From positions 5,188,501-5,252,500 of the forward strand of contig JAUCMP010000026.1 of the NCBI GenBank assembly GCA_030770545.1: a DNA stretch of 64,000 nucleotides, given 5' to 3'. Positions 27,601-39,610 of this stretch are shown piece after piece. The DNA comes from Macropodus opercularis (lineage: Eukaryota > Chordata > Actinopteri > Anabantiformes > Osphronemidae). Both the position numbers and the translations under genes were made by a program. Every line of letters begins with the position of its first letter. Within the stretch, counting starts at the first letter, position 1. The notes beneath the pieces are model-generated. The model was not told where the DNA came from and did no database searches. It saw nothing but the letters and a program-made list of their open reading frames with translations.

Positions 27601-29791
27601 GAGAGGACTTCCACTGTCAAACAGGTGAAGAACAGTATTCATGAATTTATTACTTAAATTATGCTCTAATGTTACATCTGTTTAAGTGTCATTTATGGTT
27701 ATTTGCAGTGCTTAAAGATGATGTTGGAAGCTGTTGGACTTGAAGGTAATCTATCATTTTCTAACCCTTAGAGTCCTGTCGCGTTAGCATTAGTTGCATT
27801 ATGTTTTTTTTAAATTACTATAGATTCTATTATGTGGCAGTTTTTCTTGTCACCAGAAATGATCATGTGTGTTTGTAGGCACCTGCTGGCACTTGAGAAG
27901 GCTTGATTGGTGTGAGGAGGTTGGAGAGCCACTGATGGATGAAGTGAGTTGATAATGACTCTTTTTAAAGTATGCTGGTCTGGACGACTAAAATGTTTGT
28001 ATTAAACTACTTTTTATTCGCAGGATGCTTCTCTGTCAGAGTTAAAGATCAGCAGTGGGGAGATATTAGTGATCACAGAAGGACACCTGCCTCCGAAGGT
28101 ACTTTGTTTTTGTTTTCGCTAGATATTCACCATATTCACGAACTTTGCTTTCTTAGCAATTTGTATTTTTTTTTGACAGGGTTTTCTCAAGCTGTCTGTG
28201 TGGCTGCATCTGGATCCCAAAAGCATGGAAACATACTTTAATTATACTGAATGCCGTAACACTGAGCAGATGCTGGATGCTGTAACTGCAGATGGTCATT
28301 CCACGGCTCTGTGCAGCAGCAACGTGACAGAGCTCATCAGTGTGGGGCAGGTGGAGATATCAGATGAGGCCACTCTGGAGGACCTCAAGGCTCAGGTACA
28401 GTCCATTATATGATGATCTCCATCTTATTTTCTTTTGGCTGAAGGTCATAGGCCATTTATATGCTGGCACATTCCACCAGGAGATTAATGGTGCTCTTTC
28501 CTCTTTCTATCAGGTGTTGACACTTCCTGCTCTCCAAAATGTGTGTGTGCCAACCACAGCGTTCTTACGTGTTTGGCAGCTGGAGGGTCGGAGGCTGGCT
28601 CGACTCCTCAGAGGACAACAAGTCACTCTCCGGTATAACCGTTTCCTATTTTCTCAGACCGGTAATTTATATCTCACCACGATCTATGTTTAATAAAAAT
28701 TTTAAACCACTCATTTGTTTTGTTTTTTCCTGCTCAGGAAACTAAAGCTCACCAGTGGAACAGACGTGTGTGTACAACAACTGCTTAAAGAGGAAGATCT
28801 TGGGTACTGTTTATTATGCCAGACATTCCAAACCCAAAATATCCCACCATAATTCAGAATTAAGTCACGTCTTCGTTTTTGTAATGCAGTTTCCCTTTTT
28901 GTGTCCTCTTGCAAAGCCCTAAGGAGGTGTTGCTCCATGTCAAGATGGGAGTGCCGGGAGAGCGGTGTTACTACCCTCCAGAGGAACTGGTTTGGGATGC
29001 TTCCCGCGACTCTTCCCCTCGTTCTCTCCGCTCCTGTGTGGCTGCACATTACGGGCTCTCCCCTGACTCTCTGTTGCTGGCGAAACACCAGCCAGACAGA
29101 CACGTCTGGGAAGAAATCTCAAACTGGGTAAGATTAAGCAAGAGTCATCTCGGCATGTTTCAGGCTCTACACTTTCCCTCTCTTACTCAACAGAGAAACT
29201 TGTAGAGAAATCATTTTATCAGGAGAATGTTTGGGGAAATTAAGCAGATTCCCTTTTTGTGTAGTTTATCCATTGTCCTATTGTGTGTGTGTGATGACTT
29301 TTTGTGACTTTGTGCTCTCAGAGTCAGCAGGTGTCCAAAAAGAAAAAGAAGAAAAAGGCAGAGTCACTACTGGGAGCACCATTTCACCTCAAAGATGGCG
29401 ACGCGATAGGCATCAAGGTATTGAAAAAGCAACTTAATCTTTTAAAAGGAGTTTTAAACGGTTTTGTTATTGTCGTTGGAAAACAACCTATTTCTGATTT
29501 GTGCTTTTAGAATCTTCTGATTGACAACAACAGAAGCTTCATCACTCTGGAGGATGAGCAGGGTCAACAGAGGCTCAGAGAGCAGGCAGAGCAACACAGG
29601 AAAACGTGAGACTTCTTCATGTAGCAGCAGGGAAAGCGCTTTTGAAAGTGGTGCTTAATAAATGACTCTGCTTTTCTTCCATCAGAGAGCAAACTGCAGG
29701 CTCTGATGGTGCTGGACTACATGAGAAGGCTGGACAGACCAAACGGAAACCAGAGGTGGCCCTGTCTATCAATGTTGGGGTATTCAGATAA
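21644..29791 (+). CDS. USP40: Ubiquitin carboxyl-terminal hydrolase 40
   Basis: This is a USP-family cysteine deubiquitinase. Thirty-one exons join without a stop to about 1,276 residues (human 1,235). They are 21644-21836, 21928-21995, 22089-22202, 22859-23023, 23161-23307, 23500-23643, 23786-23914, 24110-24226, 24358-24465, 24564-24746, 24865-25003, 25185-25266, 25375-25546, 25693-25777, 25875-25945, 26023-26417, 26498-26651, 26755-26803, 26977-27030, 27265-27353, 27538-27624, 27709-27745, 27879-27943, 28024-28098, 28180-28395, 28514-28632, 28738-28803, 28917-29127, 29322-29417, 29511-29605 and 29686-29791. The Cys box NQGGTCYLNSLLQ puts the nucleophile at residue 48; the His box is GGCYGGHYHVYI. 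Paired CxxC motifs (CKEC, CAQC) form the zinc finger. The long C-terminal part holds ubiquitin-like segments and ends VALSINVGVFR. Donors after 22202 (GTCTGT) and 26651 (GTTCGT) are weak. Confidence 0.93.
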
Positions 29792-31685
29792 CTGCTCCCT
29801 TGGGTGCAAACAAACAAACTACAGACAACACACACATGCCACGTTGAAGTTAAGACAATCCACGTGACATCAGTCTTGTGCCAGTTTCTTTCTTTTTTCA
29901 TCAATCACTTTTTTTATAACTGAAGTATTCAAACCTTAAGTTTGTGCTTCTCATCTGCCTGGTTTGTTATTGACAGAGTAAGAGAGGAAGGTTCCATCGT
30001 AGACGCTTTGATTTGCTGTTTTGTAACAACTGATGGAAATAATTATTTCTATGCAATATTAATGGTTATTAGGTATCATGATTTTCTTGCTTTCATTTTA
30101 TATGAGGTCTCAAAATTACTGCCACACAAGCCCTTTATCAAATAGCTCTTATTTTATAATTTTGATATTTGAGACCCTGGTGACCTTAAGGAAATTTTTT
30201 GTGGTGTGGTTCAGTAACAGTGTTTTAACAATAGACTGTGTCAGACCAGAGAAAACGGAGCAAACCACTATCACAAGTCTGTGGTGAAATACTGTATCAA
30301 GCCAAGTGGAGTTTCAGTCACCGATATGGTTGTTTGTAAACCACAGCAGTCAGGGTGAACATTTCTAATCTTTAACAAGGTGGGTCATATAGTAAACATA
30401 TCGCCTGTGGATCATGAGCTGAACAAATGGTTTCTTTTAATTTGATCGGGGAGAGGAGAGACGGGCCTTAACGTGGAGAAGCCTCAGTGCTGCTGTCTTC
30501 CCTACCTCACCCTCTACCTCTCTGACTCTACCTCCGTCTTTTTTCCCTCGCACCTGTTGCTGTGATTTTATTTTCATGCTGAACTGTTGCTCCATTACAC
30601 TTAAGTATAGTTAAAGTATTTAGCCAGGGACAAACAGTTTTGCTCTGCAGTCTGTATTAGACATCAGGTGGGAAATGACTCATCAGCTGCAGAGAAAACC
30701 ATGAACTGTCTGACTTATTGTTCCGCTCATAGCATAGTGTAATAGTATAATAGCTCTGTCGTTTAATTAAAACTGACCATATCTACTTTCAGCTTCATCT
30801 GTCATTACACATTCAGTGCAGTTGTGTGGATCAGACACATCATCGTGATCTATAGCCACTTAATGTACGATAAACAGAGACGTCCAGGGCATATACTGTA
30901 AAACAGCACATTCAATATCATAAGATTGTGTAAAAAGGTTTCCCTGTTTTCAGTTACGACATCTTAAAGTATTGTTTGCATGCGCTATGTGAATTTCAGG
31001 GAAGCAAAAATGATTCTTTAAATAATTTATTTCAAAGGAAGCAATTACTGTATGAATTGTGAGTTTTTTTGTGTTAATCTGCCAAGAATGTTTTTGTTCT
31101 TTTTTTTTACAGACTCAAACATTTAATTTTGTATCATCATCTGGCGTTATCGAGTACGTCTGCTGTATTATGGCAGTGGACATCTGTTTGATTGTATCTG
31201 CTGATAGTATTTTATAACAATAAAGGTATACTGTAGTAATTGTTGCTTTATGTGAATACAGTCAAATCACAAATTGTTTTTCTTCATATTCGTGCATCTC
31301 TAATCTCTACGAATGCAAAGGTGATGCATTAAATACAGGATTTATAAATTATTAATCATACATTTATTATTTATTTTTTTATTTACATGGTTCCCAGATG
31401 GTAAATTCCAATGGCTGCGTTGCTTCTCCTGTTACGAAAACTGTGGCATTTTTGTATTATCACTTACAATTCTTTTTTGGTTTGATTCACAATTTATTAC
31501 GCATGTAGAACGATTTTTGCAGTGACCAATTGCAGTCAAGGAGCTGCTTGGCCTATCCAATCATCTTCCTCACAGCGCCCCTCCCATTCCAGTTTTAACT
31601 CGCCAGACAGACGCTGCAGATTGACTGCAGGGAGACGGAGGCTGCTTCACTGTGACTCTAGACTGGACCAGCAACATCTGCAAAC
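29792..31685 (+). other. USP40 3' UTR, intergenic DNA and FABP7 upstream region
   Basis: An AATAAA at 31219-31224 is a good candidate for the USP40 poly(A) signal, implying a 3' UTR of about 1.4 kb. The rest precedes FABP7 and includes CCAAT boxes near 31528 and 31556. No further gene is supported. Confidence 0.5.
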
Positions 31686-32555
31686 ATGGTGGATGCTTTT
31701 TGTGCTACATGGAAACTGGTCGACAGCCAGAACTTCGATGAATACATGAAGGCACTTGGTGAGCACATTGGATTTATATCCATGACATAAAGACTCTACA
31801 GTAATTTGTGCAAAGTTTGCTGCTGCAGGCTTCACTTATTCTACAAATTTATTTAAAAATGATTCACAGGTGTTGGCTTTGCTACAAGACAAGTGGGCAA
31901 TGTCACTAAACCTACAGTAGTGATTAGCCAAGATGGCGACAACGTGGTGGTGAAAACTCTGAGCACTTTCAGAAACACTGAGATCTCCTCCAAACTGGGA
32001 GAAGAGTTTGATGAGACCACGCCCGATGACCGACACGTCAAAGTGAGCTGAGAATAGCGTGCGGTGTGAGATCTGTGGCGATAGTGGCTTAAGACGTGAG
32101 CTGGTTTTAAATGACCTGTCTCTGCTTGCAGTCCACCTTCACCTTGGAGGGAGATACATTTGTGCATACACAGAAGTGGGATGGCAAAGAGACCAAATTT
32201 GTCAGAGAAATCAAGGATGGAAAAATGGTGATGGTAAGACTGCACCCGTCTGTATCTGCTGCTGTGGTAGCATTTAACACATTTATCACCTTGTCGAGCC
32301 CTTTGCTCCATAAAACCAAGTCTCAAAGTGCTCGTGCGAAGCCCTTGCATCACTTTTCCTTAGTAATCTTGCTGATAAAGCACAATATGACACAAGTGGA
32401 TGGAAGATAACTTGCTTAACATCCAATACACAGTTTTGAAATGGAAGCTTAACTTTAGCTGCCATCCTGTGATATGTTCTTTTTTGTTCCATTTGTGCCT
32501 CCAGACTTTGACCTTTGAAGGAGTCCAGGCCGTACGCACATATGAGAAGGCCTAG
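31686..32555 (+). CDS. FABP7: Fatty acid-binding protein 7 (brain type)
   Basis: This is a cytosolic lipid chaperone of radial glia and astrocytes that carries long-chain polyunsaturated fatty acids. Four exons (31686-31758, 31870-32042, 32132-32233, 32505-32555) have the invariant FABP structure and encode 132 residues, the usual family length. The start MVDAFCATWKLVDSQNFDEY and the following FATRQVGNVTKPTVVISQ and TEISSKLGEEFDETTPDDR segments match the brain type better than the heart or myelin types. The C-terminus is VQAVRTYEKA, with the terminal Arg-x-Tyr fatty-acid carboxylate-binding pair. It is adjacent to TRDN, as on human 6q22, and convergent with it. A polyadenylation signal is at 32756-32761. 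Confidence 0.95.
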
Positions 32556-33845
32556 CTGTACTGCCCACCGGAATGAGCATTCAGCCCAGCTCTGCATTAA
32601 CAAGGTGTTCTCCTCTTTTATATGAAATACGTCTTTACTGCACGTGACGACTTGCACAATGTTGTAACACTCAAAGTTTTGGGGAATTGTTTTTGTAAGA
32701 CCTTTTGTAAAAAAAGACTGTAAAGGTCCTGAAATGTTTTGTCATTCTGTGACAAAATAAACTACTTGACTAAACCTTTTACTGTCTCAGACATTTCACT
32801 GGGTATTTAAACGCATCATCAGCACCACTTTAGCGCAACATCGCTCGTCTTGCATCCTTAAAGCCTGTCTTCCATAGATTAGATGAGATCTGTCACCCTG
32901 CTATGAGGAGTCGCTGCCAGGTGACAGCTGCAGACGGACTGCGAGCCAGAGCAGCAGCAGCCAAACTCATGGGAGTGAATGTCCTCTAGTTACCCCCAGA
33001 TGGTCAGAGGCAGCTCGGAGCGGGAAGGGGAGGGGCTGGTGATGTCGCTCTCCTCGGGATAATCCGGTTAAGTTGTGGTGTCATTACGTAGAGGCATCAT
33101 TCGATGGCGTGGACCAACCGCCATCAAATGCGGCTGCTTGCACCACAGGCAGACGTTCAGAGAGGACACAGGATGTGGATCTGAAGCCGCGTGGCCTCGT
33201 CTGACCTCCATCTTTCCCACATTTTAAGTAGCAAGTTAAAACCTCCCAGTTCTGCCCGCTGAGCTGTGTCCAGCCTACTGAACAGAGCACAAGTGGCCAT
33301 TCTTCTCATCTCAACACAGCCTGCCAAGTTCTGGGCCACCCCTGAGCAGCAAGTGATACAAAGAAACTCTGCTAACTGGAGTGGAACTCAGCTGAAATGA
33401 TTTTCAATTCAAATTTGGCTTCATGCTCCAGTTATAGCACAACATAGGTTGCCTCATTGTGAAAACTATGAAAAAACACGTTCAGGGTTGTTTTGAATTG
33501 GGGGCACAGTCACTTTCAAAAGGTAGAAAAGGTGACGTATCACATTCGGTATTAGAGACGGTGAAACAGCTTCTTCTGTCTTTACTGCCCTTCCCTGGAG
33601 AGCAGCGGGAGTTTCCTCTACGTGAGGAATCTGTGTCAGTGGTGTAAGCTGACCTGTGGTAACCCCTTTCTGGCCTCATTAGGGAAATAGAGTGAGAAGA
33701 CCTGACCATTTAGTTAATCCGCTTTGTTTCATGTCTTGCTGAAACTAATCAAGTGGCAGCGACGGCACCAACACGCTCATCAGTTTTGGGACTCATCTAA
33801 GAACTGCATTGGGTTTGGTGGACAGCTCGTTAATCTCTTTTTATA

Positions 33846-33919
33846 GCCTGGTTTGTCATAAACAAAAAGCAAACACACAAGTATTTGTATGCTTGCTTTT
33901 TGTTTATGACAAACCAGGC
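33846..33919. repeat. Perfect 27-bp inverted repeat (hairpin) with 20-base loop
   Basis: The left arm 33846-33872, beginning GCCTGGTTTGTCATAAAC, is the exact reverse complement of the right arm 33893-33919, with a 20-base spacer. The match stops abruptly at both ends. No target-site duplication or transposase is visible. Confidence 0.9.
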
Positions 33920-34207
33920 AGTGAAGTGAAGTATAAATCAAATGAATTTTCATATTTAGTAGAAAAGAGTCTCCACAGAAACACTTGCATTGCTGTTTTA
34001 ATATCAGATTGCAACTTTACACAAGCATAATGCGACTGAATTGAGTTAAACAGATGCTGAGCAGCAGCAGGGCTTAGGGGTGAAACTATATTTTTATTAT
34101 TTACAATAAGGATAAATACAAATGCTTCGGCACAGCGTGTGGTATTCTGGACACCACTGAGAGACAATTATTGATATATTTCCTGTTTCAAAAGATCAAG
34201 TGTGCTT

Positions 34208-34210
<3 letters not shown>

Positions 34211-34238
<28 letters not shown>
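34211..34238. repeat. (AC)14 dinucleotide microsatellite
   Basis: An uninterrupted AC run of 28 bases in the FABP7-TRDN intergenic or TRDN 3' UTR region. Confidence 0.97.
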
Positions 34239-35752
34239 TTCATGCACATTCCATTCATAGATGCTCAAACAAACATACTGTTAAAAATCTGTGTATTGCA
34301 CATGGTAAAAGGGGACGAATTTAAATATTTATAAATGAACACAATGAAAAGAGATATTTGTCATCCCATCAACTACATCCAACAGCATTTGTGGTTGGAC
34401 AGTGTGCATCGCCGTAAAACTGCATATGCACCATTTATTGACTAATAAAAGATTGTTGCACGATTAGCGTACAAATAATAAATAATCTATAATCAAATAA
34501 TCTAGTAATTACGTCTTCTAAGCAGCATACGAGCAAACTTGTGCTGACAGAGCTGATAAATAATCTGACATCATCAGTGCAGATGCGTGACGCTCAGCAG
34601 CGAGGAGCGTGATCACGCAGCCTGCAGATGTGTCAGTGTTCGACTTATCCACGGTATCATCATCATCATCATGTTTTCAGGTTTCAACTGCATGTTTCAT
34701 CTTTAGTATAATGACTCACTGCAGTGTTTTCAACTTGTAGCCTTTACTGTCCAGCTCAAGAACAAGGCAGCCATGTAATATAAATCCTGTTTATATTAAG
34801 CTGCATTTTAGCACAGTTGATATGAATATTACATTCTATATTTACACCAACAGCATGAATTAGGAAATGAGCATTTTCTTTTCACTTTCCTGCCACTTGG
34901 TTGTAAAATTAAAAGTTTGTCAAGTTTCTACTTTATGCAGCCAATGATCAAAGTCAGTGACATGTGCATATTTGGTCAATCAATAACAGAATGAATCTGA
35001 TACTTGATGGTAGAAACAGTTCAAATGTAGAAATAACCTCCGTCCTCATTCTGAGACGTTAGTTAGTCACTAGCACCAACATTAAAATGCAGATGTCTGG
35101 TACAGTTTGTTAAGACTGTAATAATGTCACCTCTGCTAGTTTTTCATCTGTAGGATCGGGAGCTCTCGACACAGTGCATGGCCATTCCTTTACAAGTACA
35201 AATAAACAACAAAAACAATAGGATGTCTCTTTAAAAATGGTGCTTTGATTCCCAGTTGTGAAAAATGTCTTGAAATAAACACAGTTACATAAACAACGAT
35301 GGAAATATGCAAAAGCATAACAATTAAAGTAGCTACTGTACAATCCACCCTTCAAGTTCACGGGCTTTGACAAACCAGGCCTTTGAGCCATGTTTGTGCC
35401 CTGTTTGCGGGACAGTTGCACATTTTCAGTGTTGCTACTTTTAAAATATTGCACCATCGATCTATGCGGCACCATTCTAAGAGTGAGAAAACCTGGACTG
35501 AGGATCTAAATGAATGATCAGAGGCTCTTCATTTAATATTCCTCTCAAAAGAGCAGAATAAAAAAAGATAAATAAAGAAAAGGAAAGGAATGACACTGGC
35601 TGCACGTGTTTGGTACAAGAGCTCAACCTAATCTGGAAAAAGTCACAGTCGCGCACCCTCTTCTGCTGTTCAGGGTTTCAGCATTGCAGGGGGTGACGTG
35701 ACCTCGTCATTAGCCGATAAGCTGACGTCATTGTGGACCTCAGACTGACGCT

Positions 35753-38700
35753 TCAAAGCTGCAGCGGTGAGAAGGCGTAGAACGGAAACTGGGCCTCGTC
35801 CTCGTCCACAAAGAAACACTGGAAGTAGGGCAGCTCCTCTGTGGAGGGAGCCACAGGTGGGTTCACTGCAACGCGCCTCTGACACTCTGACAAACTGAGC
35901 TTTCAGTGTGCGATAGTTTGGATATGAAAAGAGAAATGATAATCACCTTCCACGAAGAAGCTGTCTGACACAACAGGCTCTGCAGGCAAAGAGAGAGTGT
36001 GACCTCAACTGGAGAACAAAACTGTTATTTTACCTTAAATTACAACACAAACGTACCTTTTAATTTCTCCTCCTTCTTCTCAACTGGCTTTTCTACAAGA
36101 TAAATATAAATGTTCTGTGACATTCATTCAAAACATTTCAAGCATTTTTACCATACAACGACAAACTAGTTACCTTTCTTTCCAGACACCTGTATCTCTT
36201 TCAGCACTCTGTCTACTGTAAAACATTAGCATCTAGCATCAGTAAAACGTTCAATCACAAACTCATGGCATTTTCATAATTTTTAAATATAATAGCATAT
36301 TCTGTTATTTTACTGTTTAAATATCATCAACCTTTAGTCTTCTCTTCCTTGGGTTTCTTCTCAACAGGCTTATCTAAAGAAAATGAATCAAATGTCACTT
36401 TGGTACTTTTTTGTCCATTTGTTCTGTCAGGATTATAATGAAATACGTCAGTCTCACAAACGCTTCACATCAGGATTTAAACATCAGTAAAAACACACAT
36501 ACATGCATTCAAACATACAGGACCTGCATTCGATAGTACTTTTACGCTGTGGTTGTGCTTCCTACTGTAGGTGCAAGTGGAAATTGAAGTTCTACCTTTC
36601 TTTGCAGGTTCTGGTTTTTTTCTTTCCTCTGTAAATAATTACAAATTATTCGTCAGCATGAAGCACATTCAAGCCAGTGTACGTTACACAATGTGGCAAA
36701 GCGTTACGACTCGAACACATCTATGCACTGGAACATGTTTGAAAGCTGCAATGGCTTTGTCAACAGTTAATAAACCATTCAACGATGCTTTATTGGTCAA
36801 CTTAAAGGTCATAAGTAATAATAAACACTTGGCTGCCAGGTTGTAAAAACCCACTTTGCCTGTTGACATTATAAACCAGAGATGCAGATGATGGATTAAT
36901 CGTTTTAGAACTTGGTATGGTTCAAAGTACTGTGGACAACGATAAGAGCATTACTAGAAAGGACAACATAAGCAACATGTGCTTACGGTATTAAAATTTA
37001 ATATTTATGCATTAACCACAGCCAATAGTCAGCTTATAAACCTTTATAGTCTATTCCACGTTCAGCTGCTCATGTAACACGGATGTGTAACAACCACTAC
37101 TGCTGAGGCCTTCGTGTTGGAATCAGATTACATGTAGTAATCAGATTACTGCTGCTGGTGACATGAAGGGCTGCTTGTAATGAAGTACCTCGCTTTACAC
37201 GGATGGGTTTGGTCTTTTCCCTCAACATGGCTGCACCGTCACCAGGGAGGAAATGGGTTTGGTAAAACACACAGTACTTTTTATTTTTTTATATTTCACG
37301 TGTTTTATTTGAGCTCTAATATGGACTTTAATCACCAGTACCAGTGAGACCTGCTGCATCTATCACATACCTTTCTTCACAGCTACGGGTTTGTCCTTTT
37401 CTCTAGGAGTCTCCAGTTCTGCAAAAAGGAAACTAAGATCAAGACACTGACAGCAGACGCCACAGTTAGATCAATTTCCAGTAATTCAGTCTACTGGAAT
37501 CTACTGGTTTTTTTACTTAGAAAAAACATTTTCAGAACTTGAGGCATCTGCATAGGTTTTAAAGCCACATGAAGCCAAAACACTTGAACTGGCCAATAAT
37601 GTTTGCTGTCTAGCTCGGCCTCAGACCTTTATTGGCTGTAGCAGATCAGAGGTGAGTTAGAACAGACTCAATCTCAGTGTGCAGTACTTTGCAGATCTGG
37701 CAACTGTCCAACAAACAGCTGTTTGCCTATGGACCTGCTGTAAAGCTGTTGCCCCCATAGGCAAAATGCTGCTTTTCATGCTGCTACACAATACTGCACA
37801 GCGTCACCAGATCACTGGACTCTACTGTTATTGAAGCCTGAGGTTTCTACTGCTGTAAGGCCACTGTACCTTTCTTCACATAGACTTGTTTAGGCTTTTT
37901 CTTCAACGTGGCTGCACCACCAAGAAGAAAATACATTTCGTAAAACTCTGTGCTTGATGTATAATCACAGCATATTCAAAGACAATGACCCACTGATACA
38001 ATAAGTAAACACCACCATGTGAGGAATGAATGGTTTATTAGTACCTTTAGTTACGGCTGGTCTGACTTTCTCCGCTGGTACTTTGGGCTCTGAACAAATA
38101 GATAAATCATTTGAAGATACGCAGCACTGGGAACAGCTTGGTTATCTAGTCTATTTATACAAGCCAATATCACAAATCTTTAAAAAGACACAGGCAGACA
38201 TGCAGTAAATAAAACAGCAGGGTTACGGTCTATGATAGATTTTATAATTATTGGTATTGTTGGTCTGTTGCTAAGTGATGATACCAATAATTTCAGACCA
38301 GCTGCAGGCAGGTGGTAGTAGCAGACTACCTTTCGTCTTTAGGAGTGAACTGCCTTTTTCTTTTCTTGCTTCTTGTTCTCTTTTAGAAGGAGCTAATTCA
38401 AATGTAACAATAACAACATCACAGTTTAGAAGTGCAGGATTTTTTTTGTTATTCCATATTTATTTACCTTTTCTCTCCAGAGCTGGTTTAGGCCTTTCCA
38501 TTGTAACATCTTGGTCTAATAATTTGGATTGTTGCATTAAGAAAAGTATTATTTGAATGAGGAGTATATTAGGCACTGAAAACATGTCCACACATACCTT
38601 TCTTCTGGGCGACAGGTTTTAGTTTTGCCTTGATAACAGGTGCTGGAATAATAAATTATAATAATCACGATACAGTAAGCTGAGAACTACTTTAATGTGA

Positions 38701-39610
38701 GAGAGGAGAAAAGGGACTTTTAAGAAACAAACCTTTTTTTAGAGTTACTGGCTCCACCTTCTTCTCCTTTACTGCAGCTACTTGAGCAAATTACACAAAT
38801 ATCTGTATCTGCACTGACTAGCATGTGTGTTAACAATGTACAGAAACGAGGGTGATCTAAAAATATAGACATTTCCACATGTTGCCCTCTAACATCATTT
38901 GATCACTGTGAGCAAACGCATCTACTTTACCTTTCTTTAATGGCACCACCTTCACCCTCTCTTTTGCTAGTGAGACATTTTTCTGTGGTGTTTCTGCTTC
39001 TGTCAGAGATATTAGTATTATTATCCAAAGGCGGGTTTCATATTACCACAAATATAAAGGATGATTCGTGTCCTCTTACTGTACCTTTTAGTGCCGGGGA
39101 TGGTTTTGTCTTAAGTGAGGCGGGTTCTGAGTAAAGAAATTTTATGTTTGTGATTCCAAAAAATAATGATGAATAAAAGAAGACATCAGTCTTACTGTAC
39201 CTCTCTTTGTTAGGACTGGTTTATGCTTCAGTTTTGGAACCTCAGCTGCAAAATGAAACAGCAGAATGCTCAGTGTAGAAACTTGAGCCCCCATCATGTC
39301 AGTGACATGAAATATTCAGTGTAGCTTACTTTTCTTTACAGATACAGCTTTGACTTCGGCTTCTGGAAAAAAGGAAAATGCATTAAGATAAAACCAGACC
39401 ATGGAGTTGATGTAAAACATCACTGGGCCATGCACCAGTCTGACCTTTCTCCACTATGACCTTTTCCTCTGGACCTGTGAATCAAAACACAGTTTTATAA
39501 ATAGCTTTTGTCTGTTACTTCATTTAAGAATGTTGCTATTTGAAGTAAATGATTGATGATGGAGTTACCTTTCTTGGTGGGCGCAGCTTTGTGCTTTTGT
39601 CTCGGAACTT
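35753..39610 (-). other. TRDN: TRDN micro-exon array (exons 19-38)
   Basis: Twenty short exons of 30-69 bases plus a 113-base terminal exon encode the lysine-rich C-terminal lumenal tail, residues about 3052-3359. In transcript order they are 39569-39610, 39445-39474, 39330-39362, 39201-39245, 39085-39126, 38931-38999, 38733-38780, 38598-38642, 38468-38515, 38330-38377, 38045-38089, 37870-37911, 37371-37418, 37189-37230, 36596-36628, 36332-36373, 36174-36215, 36057-36092, 35947-35979 and 35753-35865. Most end in a KK codon pair followed by G and a GT donor, and all are phase 1-1. Runs of tiny KEKE exons are typical of vertebrate TRDN, where they are alternatively spliced. The final exon encodes ELPYFQCFFVDEDEAQFPFY and ends LQL with TGA at 35753-35755. 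Individual borders were read by eye; the 36332 donor (GTTGAT) is weak. Confidence 0.75.

Larger units (their letters stand above)
32556..35752. other. Convergent intergenic region: FABP7 3' UTR and TRDN 3' UTR
   Basis: FABP7 transcription probably ends just after the AATAAA at 32756-32761. On the minus strand, poly(A) candidates for TRDN (TTTATT on the plus strand) are at 34434-34439 and 34093-34098, giving a triadin 3' UTR of 1.3-1.7 kb. No gene is supported between them. A perfect inverted repeat (33846-33919) and a CA microsatellite (34211-34238) lie inside. Confidence 0.55.

Noticed and set aside
37722..37765. 11-bp inverted repeat (TTTGCCTATGG arms) in a TRDN intron
   Set aside because: The arms are short enough to occur by chance, and there is no supporting context.
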